This document shows, one piece after another, positions 7,359 to 15,288 of a stretch of DNA of 64,000 nt; position 1 is the stretch's first letter; the number at the start of each line of letters is the position of its first letter. The position numbers were made by a program, and so were the translations under genes. The stretch comes from Candidatus Daviesbacteria bacterium (GTDB taxonomy: Bacteria; Patescibacteria; Microgenomatia; Daviesbacterales; UBA10151): assembly GCA_028687915.1 (NCBI GenBank), contig JAQTZF010000001.1:124001-188000 (forward strand), given 5' to 3'. The notes below the pieces were generated by a model that had not been told where the DNA came from, searched no databases, and was given only the letters and a program-made list of their open reading frames with translations.

Positions 7359-9092
7359 TTATTTCTTCTCTACATTAAATAATGGACCAACAATAGAAAT
7401 ATTTGCCGGAGCTCTTAAATTAAAGAAATTCTTAAATTCGTTTCCTCCAAAAGATTGTGATCCACCATCTCCTGATATAGAGACATTAGTGGTCATCCCT
7501 GAACCAAAATCAGCTGAAACAGAGACGCTTGAAATAGAATTAAATGGAGTAATGCTACGACTGCGTAGTTCCTGTTTAACCCTATCAGCATTCCATGTCT
7601 CCTGACCTGCTGGATTACCTTTATCCGGCTGGTAAAGATGCTCCTGAGTAGAAGAATCATTTCGGGAAAGTAACAGCACATTAACGATATCTGCTAGTTC
7701 ATCAGATTTTAACCAGGCTGATTTACCATACTCTTTTCTGTATCCTTGTGCAGCATAAAGACAAGGAGAATCTTTATCATAAGATTTAGCCATTAAATCA
7801 GCAAAACTACTAACATCACCAGTAGTATCTCTCATTCTTTTAGTATAAGAAGTTCCCCCTCCCCAAACATCAGCTGAGGTAAAAGTATAACCTCCTGCAG
7901 TAGAAGCAAACCAACCTTTAATTGGCTGTCCCCCTGAACTCATAATTTTACCTTTTGTGGCTTCAACAGCTGCAATCCAGGCAGAGGAATTTAATTCTTT
8001 TTTAACAACCTGATCAGATTGACTTGGACGTACATAACCTTTTGATTTTTGGATTGCCAACCCATATGAACGTGCTGCAATAGCCTGCGCTTGTAATGCT
8101 GCAGCTGGCCAGCTAGTCGGCATTTCATAAAGGTGTTTTAAGTATTCATCTAAACTCATTGACTCATTATTAAAAGTTTGACCAAATTCATTGGTACCAT
8201 CTACTTTTATGGTTTCCCCTTCGTGACCACTGCTAAATTCAAAGTTTTGGAAATATGCCCGAAGTATATCTTCAGCTGACTGACCGGCTTTAGCTCTGCC
8301 CAATGCACCATATTGATTCATTCCCACCCGGTGTGGAATACCAAAAGTAAAAAAAGCAAAAGCTGGTGAGAATCCAGGATTAATATTTCTATCATCAGTA
8401 CAGATTAAGGGTCCAGCTCCCAAACTGGTAGGTAAATTTAAACTTCCTAACCTGGCATTAATAATTTCCTGTTGCTTGGCAGACAAACTAGCTATTTGTT
8501 TACTTAAAGTTGACTGATAATCCTTCGCCTTATTTACCTCTCCCCCAATAAAGGCTGCATTCTTATCAACTTCAACTTGCATAGAAGCCAAACTTTTTTT
8601 ATCTTTTTCAAGCTTGTCTTTTTGAGTAATTAAGTCCAGCATATCAGCTGTAACTTGAGAAATCACACTTTGGTCCTCTTTGGTAGCTGCCTGGCGATAA
8701 GATAGCTCACGTAAAAGGTCTCCTGATCCAACACTGGAGAAAATTACAGTCAGGGGTGAAGCCATGTAAGAACGAATATAATAAGATCTGACTCTTTGCG
8801 AAAGCAATGATTGCTGAACAACTAATTTATCAGTCCTGATACTAATATCTTTTTCCTTCTGCTTAATACTGTTTGATAAACTAACTAACTTATTTTGAAT
8901 TTGAGCCAATTGAATTTTTAAAGCATTCAGTTGTCCTTCTAAAGGTTTGGTTGCTGCCACAGATTTTTCGCGGGCAGCAGATAATTCATTAATCTGTTTT
9001 TGTAAATCCTCCACTTCATCAGCACGAATAACAAAAGGCTGATAAATAAGAACTAACAATAATAAAGGAATAAGCAGAAAAACTTTTCTCAT
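7359..9092 (-). CDS. Secreted coiled-coil protein with SpoIID/LytB domain
   Basis: This 577-residue protein has an N-terminal signal peptide (residues 1-24). A long coiled coil (about 25-215) resembles the PcsB/CwlO-type regulatory helix of cell-wall hydrolases. A SpoIID domain follows with HRVGMNQYGALGRAKAG (about 254-270), SLDEYLKHLYEMP (313-325), QAIAARSYGL (335-344) and GGYTFTSADVWGG. SpoIID proteins are lytic transglycosylases or amidase enhancers acting on peptidoglycan. The fusion suggests a regulated wall-remodelling factor. It is the first gene of the minus-strand operon down to smpB. A TATAAT lies 11 nt before the ATG on that strand. Confidence 0.85.
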   Translation of the reverse strand: MRKVFLLIPLLLLVLIYQPFVIRADEVEDLQKQINELSAAREKSVAATKPLEGQLNALKIQLAQIQNKLVSLSNSIKQKEKDISIRTDKLVVQQSLLSQRVRSYYIRSYMASPLTVIFSSVGSGDLLRELSYRQAATKEDQSVISQVTADMLDLITQKDKLEKDKKSLASMQVEVDKNAAFIGGEVNKAKDYQSTLSKQIASLSAKQQEIINARLGSLNLPTSLGAGPLICTDDRNINPGFSPAFAFFTFGIPHRVGMNQYGALGRAKAGQSAEDILRAYFQNFEFSSGHEGETIKVDGTNEFGQTFNNESMSLDEYLKHLYEMPTSWPAAALQAQAIAARSYGLAIQKSKGYVRPSQSDQVVKKELNSSAWIAAVEATKGKIMSSGGQPIKGWFASTAGGYTFTSADVWGGGTSYTKRMRDTTGDVSSFADLMAKSYDKDSPCLYAAQGYRKEYGKSAWLKSDELADIVNVLLLSRNDSSTQEHLYQPDKGNPAGQETWNADRVKQELRSRSITPFNSISSVSVSADFGSGMTTNVSISGDGGSQSFGGNEFKNFFNLRAPANISIVGPLFNVEKK

Positions 9093-9156
9093 GGAATAAT
9101 GTCATTATACCCTAAAAATAATGTACGTGTCTTTAAACTTTGAGCCTGCCGAAAGG

Positions 9157-9185
9157 TTGCAAACAAATTTGGATTAAGATAATCT
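9157..9185 (+). promoter_or_regulatory. Promoter of the pilin operon (leaderless type)
   Basis: TTGCAA (9157-9162), a 17-nt spacer and TAATCT (9180-9185) are followed by only 7 nt before the ATG at 9193. Initiation 7 nt after the -10 would fall on the start codon. No Shine-Dalgarno sequence is present. Confidence 0.6.
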
Positions 9186-9192
9186 AGAAGCA

Positions 9193-9600
9193 ATGTCCAT
9201 CTTTTTAAGAACTCTTTTATTAACATTATTTTTACTTATTTTTCTCTCTTCCTCTCGCTTAGCTCTCGCTGCTGATCCTCCCGGAGGCGCAGGTGAGGCT
9301 TGTCCTAATGGAGCCTCTGGTATTAACACTGCTCTTGGATGTGTACCTACTGAACCCTCCGCCTTTATTCAGGCTGTATCCCGTTTGCTAAGTGGTATTG
9401 GAGGAGGGATTGCCCTTCTTCTTATGATTGCTGGATCTTTTAGAATGATTACCTCTGGTGGCAATCCTGATGGTGTAAAAGCTGGTTCTGAACAATTTAC
9501 CTCTGCTTTGATTGGATTATTATTTATTATTTTTGCTGTGCTACTATTAAAAGTAATCGGGGTAGATATTTTAAATATCCCAGGATTTGGATCTATTTAA
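9193..9600 (+). CDS. VirB2-like T4SS pilin 1
   Basis: This 135-residue protein has a signal peptide ending near ALAA (about residue 27) and a short Cys-containing stretch (ACPNGASGINTALGC). Two membrane helices follow, separated by the polar turn ITSGGNPDGVKAGSEQ. This layout matches the TrbC/VirB2-related T4SS_pilin family seen in CPR genomes. VirB2-type subunits are membrane-stored and assembled into a pilus or channel lining. It is the first of six tandem paralogues and the only one of the first five with an obvious cleavable signal. The next gene begins 3 nt after its stop. Confidence 0.85.
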   Translation: MSIFLRTLLLTLFLLIFLSSSRLALAADPPGGAGEACPNGASGINTALGCVPTEPSAFIQAVSRLLSGIGGGIALLLMIAGSFRMITSGGNPDGVKAGSEQFTSALIGLLFIIFAVLLLKVIGVDILNIPGFGSI

Positions 9601-9603
9601 TAT

Positions 9604-9978
9604 ATGACTAAACTACTTGCACAAGGATTAACAATACCAGGTCTAACAGGAACACCAATCCCTATTCCAGGAGTTGGTGGTGAATCCACTGTACGAGACG
9701 CCACCATAGGAGGATTCCTCACTCCTCTACTTGATGTAGTTTTCTTAATTGCTTCTGTTTTAATGTTTGTTTGGATGGTTTGGGGCATTATGCAATATAT
9801 TTTTGCGGGAGGGGAAAAAGAAAAACTCGCTAAAGCCAGGTCCAGAATCACCTGGGCGATTGTTGGTTTTTGTATTGTTTTACTTTCTTTTACTATTTCA
9901 CAGTATGCTAAAGAAATTTTTCCACCCAATTCAGACCCAAACAGCGAACAAACTGTAACAACCGTTTCAACACCATAA
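9604..9978 (+). CDS. VirB2-like T4SS pilin 2
   Basis: This 124-residue protein has a Pro/Gly-rich N-terminus (TIPGLTGTPIPIPGVGG) and two membrane helices around the conserved polar turn FAGGEKEKLAKARSRITWA. That turn is shared with pilins 4 and 5 (GGEKEK followed by RITNA). There is no cleavable signal, so the first helix probably serves for insertion. The C-terminus is polar and Thr/Val-rich (NSEQTVTTVSTP). The gene lies 3 nt after pilin 1 and 1 nt before pilin 3, with no Shine-Dalgarno sequence, so translation is probably coupled. Confidence 0.82.
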   Translation: MTKLLAQGLTIPGLTGTPIPIPGVGGESTVRDATIGGFLTPLLDVVFLIASVLMFVWMVWGIMQYIFAGGEKEKLAKARSRITWAIVGFCIVLLSFTISQYAKEIFPPNSDPNSEQTVTTVSTP

Positions 9979-9979
9979 C

Positions 9980-10285
9980 ATGACACCAACACCTGTTAAT
10001 TTAAAAAGTCAATTTGGATTCGGTTATTTTGAAAATTTAGGTCAGGGTTTTAGTCTTTTAGTGATGCCTATTTTTGAAATTGCTGGCGTGGCTGTTATTA
10101 TTTACCTACTTATAGGAGGCATTAAATATATGACCTCAGCTGGAGATAAAAACGCGGTGGCTTCTGCCCAGCAAATGATTACCCATGCTATTATTGGATT
10201 TATATTATTGGTATTATTATTTGTAATAGTACAATTCGTACCAGAATTTTTTGGAGCTGGTGCATTAAAGATTATAGGAAGATGA
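9980..10285 (+). CDS. VirB2-like T4SS pilin 3
   Basis: This is the shortest paralogue at 101 residues. It has two hydrophobic helices flanking IKYMTSAGDKNAVASAQQMITHAIIG, which corresponds to the two-helix hairpin and loop of the VirB2-like family. The N-terminus (NLKSQFGFGYFENLGQGFS) is amphipathic and shows no signal peptidase site. Its stop overlaps the start of pilin 4 by 4 nt (ATGA). Confidence 0.8.
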   Translation: MTPTPVNLKSQFGFGYFENLGQGFSLLVMPIFEIAGVAVIIYLLIGGIKYMTSAGDKNAVASAQQMITHAIIGFILLVLLFVIVQFVPEFFGAGALKIIGR

Positions 10286-10620
10286 ATCAATTACTAGCAG
10301 CAAACCCATCAAGCGTCATAGGAACCATTACCCCTCCTCCTGGTATTAAAGATTTGGTGGATAAAGGCGGCGCTGGTGGAATTAATTCTGTTTTAACAAG
10401 TAGTATTATTTTAATCTACCAAGTGGCAATTGTTTTATTTGTCTTCATGATTGTCTTTGGTGCTTTGCAATGGATTATCTCCGGAGGAGAAAAAGAAAAA
10501 ATTGCTGCTGCTCAGGGAAGAATTACCAATGCTGTTATTGGTTTGGTTATTTTAGGACTAGCCTGGGTTATTGTCTCTGTTTTAGGTAATTTTACTGGAA
10601 TTAAAGTTGGGGGTGTTTAA
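10282..10620 (+). CDS. VirB2-like T4SS pilin 4
   Basis: This 112-residue protein has two membrane helices separated by WIISGGEKEKIAAAQGRITNAVIG. That loop is almost the same as in pilin 5, so the two are close paralogues. The segment before helix 1 (ITPPPGIKDLVDKGGAGGINSVL) is Gly/Pro-rich. The start codon overlaps the pilin 3 stop, indicating coupled translation. The role is inferred as a pilus or channel subunit of the T4SS-like machine. Confidence 0.82.
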   Translation: MNQLLAANPSSVIGTITPPPGIKDLVDKGGAGGINSVLTSSIILIYQVAIVLFVFMIVFGALQWIISGGEKEKIAAAQGRITNAVIGLVILGLAWVIVSVLGNFTGIKVGGV

Positions 10621-10669
10621 AACCAACCCAAGACTTGACAAGGGTTTTATTGTATGCAAACATTAATTC

Positions 10670-11029
10670 ATGATCCAAGAAGTTTTAGCAGCTGTTAGCC
10701 CCACCCCGATAGTAGTTGATTTAGCCAATGTTGGTGTTGGTATTCCTGCAGATACAAGTGTGGGTCTTATCATCGGAAATGCCATCAGAATTATTATGAT
10801 GATTGCCTTAATTGGTGTTTTGGCAATGTTAATTTTTGGGGCTTTTCAATGGATTGTTTCCGGAGGAGAAAAAGAAAAAGTAGCTTCTGCCAGAGGACGA
10901 ATTACCAATGCTTTAATTGGATTAGCTATTTTAGGATTAGCTTTTGTAATAGTAACTGTAGCTGGAAACTTAGTTAATATAAATATCTTTGATATTAAAA
11001 TTCCAAATCTTGCTAACCCAGCTCCTTAA
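10670..11029 (+). CDS. VirB2-like T4SS pilin 5
   Basis: This 119-residue protein has two membrane helices around WIVSGGEKEKVASARGRITN. A 49-nt gap separates it from pilin 4. The gap contains a perfect -35 TTGACA at 10635-10640 whose -10 partner is unclear (AAACAT or CATTAA before the ATG), so the gene may have its own promoter. Family and role are as for the other tandem copies; it is closest to pilin 4. Confidence 0.82.
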   Translation: MIQEVLAAVSPTPIVVDLANVGVGIPADTSVGLIIGNAIRIIMMIALIGVLAMLIFGAFQWIVSGGEKEKVASARGRITNALIGLAILGLAFVIVTVAGNLVNINIFDIKIPNLANPAP

Positions 11030-11053
11030 TCAATTCTGGCTACCCCTCCTTGC

Positions 11054-11082
11054 TTGACCTGATTTCTTCTTTTTAGTACTGT
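11054..11082 (+). promoter_or_regulatory. Promoter before pilin 6 (leaderless type)
   Basis: TTGACC (11054-11059), a 17-nt spacer and TACTGT (11077-11082) end 6 nt before the ATG at 11089. The distance puts initiation at the start codon. Confidence 0.55.
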
Positions 11083-11088
11083 TAATAT

Positions 11089-11448
11089 ATGAAAAAATTC
11101 CTAGTCTTAATTCTTAATTCTCTTTTCTTAATGATTTATACCCCGGTTTATGCTGATAATCCGGGACCTGCAGGACCCAAACAATTACAGGAACTTTTTA
11201 TGCGAATTATTAACCTGGCTGCAGAGGCTGCTTTTGTTGTTTTACTTATCATGTTAGTTTACGCCGGCATCAAATTTTTAACTTCTGGTGGGGACCCAAA
11301 AGCAATTGGAGCAGCTGGGGGCACCATCACCTGGGCATTGTTAGGAATATTATTTATGGCAATTGGCTGGTTACTGCTACTATTAATCAAAAATTTTACA
11401 GGAGTAGATGTAACACAATTTTGTATTGGTTTTAATGGTTGCCAGTAA
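11089..11448 (+). CDS. VirB2-like T4SS pilin 6
   Basis: This 119-residue protein has a signal peptide (MKKFLVLILNSLFLMIYTPVYA) and then two helices around YAGIKFLTSGGDPKAIGAAG. It ends with a Cys-containing tail (FCIGFNGCQ) that could form a disulphide. Together with pilin 1 it brackets the four signal-less copies. It has its own leaderless-type promoter and lies 6 nt before the glycosidase gene, so those two genes may form one unit. Confidence 0.83.
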   Translation: MKKFLVLILNSLFLMIYTPVYADNPGPAGPKQLQELFMRIINLAAEAAFVVLLIMLVYAGIKFLTSGGDPKAIGAAGGTITWALLGILFMAIGWLLLLLIKNFTGVDVTQFCIGFNGCQ

Positions 11449-11454
11449 TTATTC

Positions 11455-13500
11455 ATGAAATATCTGCCTTTGTTTACTCTTGGACTTTTAATAAGTTGTA
11501 TCTTTCTCTTTTTTCCTGCAACAATCAAAGCTGCTTGTACTAGTGAGGGTCCTGCTTGTGTCTATCCCAAACAAGATGGAGGCACTTGCCAGGGAACTTG
11601 CTCCAAAACTCAAAATATTTTTGTTTGCAGCCCATCAGCACCTGATTGTTTTACTCCTTCTACACCCTCACCTTCCCCTGGTCAACCATCAATACCCCCT
11701 CCTTCCACACCAATATCAACAAGTATAATTATTGGTGCCCAGCTTCCAGGAGCTATAACCATCAACAGATTAATTCCTTCCCAGTACAGTTTCCAATGGA
11801 TTAAATTTCAATATTCCCTGGGAAGCAGCCAAGATCTGGAGGGTTTAATAAGAAGTGCAAGGAGTGCCAGTTCAGGTGGGGGCAGAACTTATCAGGTCTT
11901 AATTTCTGTTGCCAAAAATACAGCCGGTATTGAAACTTTAAAAAACCCAGATACTTATCCACCCGAACAGGATCCTGATTATTTTACTCATCAGTATTGT
12001 CCCTATGATGAAGAGCTGGAAACTTATAATATCCCCTACAATTGCGGCACAGATCCTGTCAGTGGAGAACCTCAAACTTGTTATGAACAACGCAGAGCTC
12101 AACCTAAAAGCGATAATGGTTATACAAAATTTAGAGATCAAATGGAAGCCCTTGCCCCAAGATTAAGTGGTGCCTCAGCTGTTGAAGTATGGAATGAACC
12201 AAACCTGGAAGATGAATGGACACGACAAGGACTGGGGCCGGTTAATCCTGAAAACTATGTTAATTTTATGAATTGTGGGATTAAAGGGCTTAAAAAAGGC
12301 GGATATACAGGAAAGATTATTAGCGCTGGCTTAGCTCCAAATGCTTATGCCACAAGTACTGGTCAATCAAACATGAATGATTTAACTTTTTTTAATAGCT
12401 TTATTGATAAGGGAGGATTAAATAATATTGATGCAATCGGCTGGCATGCTAATATTACTTCTGAAATAGCACCAAGTGATAATCCAGGTGATAATGGATT
12501 TAAAAGAGTCCAACATGCCCTTGGAAAAGGTAAACCTGTATGGTTAACTGAATTTGGCTGGGATAGAAGTACTTTTAGAGGTGCGGATGATTACGAAAGA
12601 CGCCAGCTGCAAGCCCAATATATTGCCCAGGCTTACGAGGTAGCAGATAGGTTAGGCGGCATCGGTGCAATGTTTGTCTGGAATTTCGGCTTTACTATTG
12701 ATTCCCCGGGACAACCTGAATTTATTCCCTGGGATATAGAGGGTACAATCCCCCGGGGTCTACTTTGCCAGCCAAATCCATTACGAACAACTCGTCCAGA
12801 CAGAGGAGACACCACTTATGTACACGATGAATCCATTGCTGATGATCCTGTACCAGCCAAGGTAGCCGGAGTTGCTTTATTACCAAGAATAATTATTGAT
12901 GAAACAACTCAAAGCGCAGCACAGGTAAATGGAACTGATGTCCAGGTTACAAAAAGTTTCTTCAGCGAACTTTTAAACTGGCTCTCTTTTATTCAAAATT
13001 TTGCTTGTTCTACACTGGGACGAGTTCTTGGTTTAAGAGATTTTTGTACCCCTAATTTATCAGTAGGAACAACTGAATCAGGCACACGTCCTCCCGGAAA
13101 AAATACCCAACAATTTACACTTCAAACAAATAGTTTAAGTAAAGTCTCAATCCCACAGGGAATTACGCTTATTCCGGAAGATAAAGACTGTAATTTAGGG
13201 CAAATCAAAGAGGAAGGCGTAGATATTGGGAATCAAAAATTAAATGAACTAAGTGAAACCCTGGGAACTACCACTGGTTTTTATGGAAACAATATGGTCG
13301 ATTTTAAAACCACAAATAATCCTGATTGGGAAAGGTGTATGGTAGAACGAATGAAGACAGAGAATTTAAATATAGGTAATAAATTATTTGAACAAGATAG
13401 AAGATCAGCTGATTTATATTGTAGAAAACAAGTAATGTGTAAAGGCTTATATCCAAATGGTATATGCCCATTTGAACCTACCCCTACTCCTGCCAGATAA
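11455..13500 (+). CDS. Secreted glycoside hydrolase of clan GH-A type in the T4SS locus
   Basis: This 681-residue protein has a signal peptide (residues 1-27), a Cys-rich region (28-65), a Pro/Ser linker and a TIM-barrel-like domain (about 90-420). The acid/base motif EVWNEPN places Glu248 after strand 4. VWLTEFGWD places Glu366 at the nucleophile position after strand 7. This pair is diagnostic of clan GH-A; a GH39- or GH5-like assignment is not resolved. The C-terminal 250 residues are Cys-containing and not recognised. It lies between pilin 6 and the VirB6-like gene, so it could open a host or self glycan layer, the job that VirB1 lytic transglycosylase does elsewhere. That role is inference. 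Confidence 0.8.
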   Translation: MKYLPLFTLGLLISCIFLFFPATIKAACTSEGPACVYPKQDGGTCQGTCSKTQNIFVCSPSAPDCFTPSTPSPSPGQPSIPPPSTPISTSIIIGAQLPGAITINRLIPSQYSFQWIKFQYSLGSSQDLEGLIRSARSASSGGGRTYQVLISVAKNTAGIETLKNPDTYPPEQDPDYFTHQYCPYDEELETYNIPYNCGTDPVSGEPQTCYEQRRAQPKSDNGYTKFRDQMEALAPRLSGASAVEVWNEPNLEDEWTRQGLGPVNPENYVNFMNCGIKGLKKGGYTGKIISAGLAPNAYATSTGQSNMNDLTFFNSFIDKGGLNNIDAIGWHANITSEIAPSDNPGDNGFKRVQHALGKGKPVWLTEFGWDRSTFRGADDYERRQLQAQYIAQAYEVADRLGGIGAMFVWNFGFTIDSPGQPEFIPWDIEGTIPRGLLCQPNPLRTTRPDRGDTTYVHDESIADDPVPAKVAGVALLPRIIIDETTQSAAQVNGTDVQVTKSFFSELLNWLSFIQNFACSTLGRVLGLRDFCTPNLSVGTTESGTRPPGKNTQQFTLQTNSLSKVSIPQGITLIPEDKDCNLGQIKEEGVDIGNQKLNELSETLGTTTGFYGNNMVDFKTTNNPDWERCMVERMKTENLNIGNKLFEQDRRSADLYCRKQVMCKGLYPNGICPFEPTPTPAR

Positions 13501-13512
13501 TAATAGGTCTAG

Positions 13513-13541
13513 TTGCAAGAACCTTGCAAATTTTGTACTCT
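13513..13541 (+). promoter_or_regulatory. Promoter of the VirB6-like gene (leaderless type)
   Basis: TTGCAA (13513-13518), a 17-nt spacer and TACTCT (13536-13541) end 6 nt before the ATG at 13548. The -35 is identical to that of the pilin operon and of rpmH. Confidence 0.6.
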
Positions 13542-13547
13542 TAAACT

Positions 13548-15263
13548 ATGTCTGCCTTCCAAAAAGTCTTCTCCTTATTATTTATTTTATTTATAGCTAA
13601 CTTATTTATTTTTATTTCTCCGGCTTCTGCAGAAAGCAGTCCATGTTTAGGAGATTGGTGCCCTTTAAGTACTGCCAACTATCAAGATGAAGTTGCTACT
13701 CAAAGATTTGGAAGAAATATTTTAGTTTTTGGACATGTTGCGCTATTTGGTACAAACCCATTAGGAGGACAAACATACAGTGAAAAAGTTGCCTATAATA
13801 CTGTAAACGGTAAAATCGTAGCCTCAGCAGTTCCTGGTATTGGCCCTGGAAACATTAATGATGGCGCATTAGCCATGGCAGGTAAAACAATAGATTCTTT
13901 ATATACTCCACCTACCTCCAGCATAGAATATCTGGCTAATATAGGAGAAAATATTGGTATTGCTCCAAAATCTGCATATGCTCAAGAGATTGGTGGTTCA
14001 GGTTATAACGTAATTAGACCAGTACTAAAGCTCTGGCAAGTCACCAGAAATATTGCTTATGTGGGTTTTATTTTAGTTTTTATGGCTGCTGGGTTGATGA
14101 TTATGTTCAGACAAAAACTTAATCCTCAAACAGTTATTGGTATCCAACAAGCCTTACCTGGAATAGTGGTTGGATTAATATTAGTTACATTCAGTTATTT
14201 TATTGCGTCTTTAATTGTAGATCTTTCTTTCGTGGGTGCCAGGCTAGTTGCAGGACTCTTTATCAGCACTGGTGAAGTAAATTTTTATGGGTGTAGTGTA
14301 GTCGCCCTTGACGGAAGTTGCTCTTCTGGAGATAACGAATCAGGACTAATAAACACTTATAATAAATCTGATGCTTTTGATATGTATGGGCGAGCAGGAA
14401 CCAGAGTTAGTAATATTTCTGATGTTTTTGGACAAGTATGGGGAACTCTTAGTCCATCCGCACCAACAAGCCCATCTGGGGTAGATGGACTTTTAAAAAG
14501 GCTTCAGGATGCAGCTAATGGAGCCCGATCAGGAGTATTATTTGGACCAGGAGGTGCTTTAGTCGGTGCTTTTAGCGGCTTAATTAATTATAGTATTGGC
14601 CAAGCAGCAGCTGCTGGAGTAACTGCCACACTCGCATCACTATTAATTCCATTAATTCTTGGTATTGCCTTGATGATTCAATTTGTCAAACTAATACTTT
14701 CATTAGTTATGTCTTATCTGCAAATATTGTTGATGGTTATTTTTGGACCAATCTTAATTATGGTGTCTGCAGTTCCAGGCAGAGGTGGAGCTTTAAGTTA
14801 TTGGTTAAAAGGGCTCTTTGCTAATGCTTTGGTGTTCCCTGCTGTTTTTGCTGGATTTTTGTTTGCAGGATTATTATTAAATTGGAATAGTGCCAACCTA
14901 AACCTGGCTAACATGCCTATGTTTGGCGGATTACATCCTGATATTTTAAAATCAGTTTTAGCTTTTGGCGTATTATTAGGATTACCTGCTATTCCTGATA
15001 TGGTCAGAGATGCTTTTGGAGTAAAAGCACCACAAGGATTCATGAAAGCAGCTATAGGAGGATTTATGGGTGGAGTTGCTGCAGGCAAAGGTGGATATAA
15101 CCAAGCCATGGAAAAAACAGGTATCAGATCAGAACAACAAGCAAAACAAAAACAAGATATCGAATCGAAGCAAGCAGGTTATGTACAGGGAGCACGTCCA
15201 GTTTGGGCTCGTCCAACCATAGGCGGTAGAATAAAGTCATTCTTAGTAGATAACGCTAAATAA
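13548..15263 (+). CDS. VirB6/TrbL-like polytopic membrane protein
   Basis: This 571-residue protein has a signal peptide (about residues 1-28) and an extracytoplasmic N-terminal domain. Several transmembrane helices follow (for example about 168-187 and 203-225, then a cluster from about 350 to 500) and a basic cytoplasmic tail. The Gly/Ala-rich helices and large loop fit the TrbL/VirB6 superfamily, which forms the inner-membrane channel of type IV secretion systems. Its position between the pilin array and the PrgI-VirB4 genes supports this. Sequence conservation is low in the family, so the call rests on topology and context. Confidence 0.75.
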   Translation: MSAFQKVFSLLFILFIANLFIFISPASAESSPCLGDWCPLSTANYQDEVATQRFGRNILVFGHVALFGTNPLGGQTYSEKVAYNTVNGKIVASAVPGIGPGNINDGALAMAGKTIDSLYTPPTSSIEYLANIGENIGIAPKSAYAQEIGGSGYNVIRPVLKLWQVTRNIAYVGFILVFMAAGLMIMFRQKLNPQTVIGIQQALPGIVVGLILVTFSYFIASLIVDLSFVGARLVAGLFISTGEVNFYGCSVVALDGSCSSGDNESGLINTYNKSDAFDMYGRAGTRVSNISDVFGQVWGTLSPSAPTSPSGVDGLLKRLQDAANGARSGVLFGPGGALVGAFSGLINYSIGQAAAAGVTATLASLLIPLILGIALMIQFVKLILSLVMSYLQILLMVIFGPILIMVSAVPGRGGALSYWLKGLFANALVFPAVFAGFLFAGLLLNWNSANLNLANMPMFGGLHPDILKSVLAFGVLLGLPAIPDMVRDAFGVKAPQGFMKAAIGGFMGGVAAGKGGYNQAMEKTGIRSEQQAKQKQDIESKQAGYVQGARPVWARPTIGGRIKSFLVDNAK

Positions 15264-15288
15264 ACAGATATTTTACGAGAGATAAACT

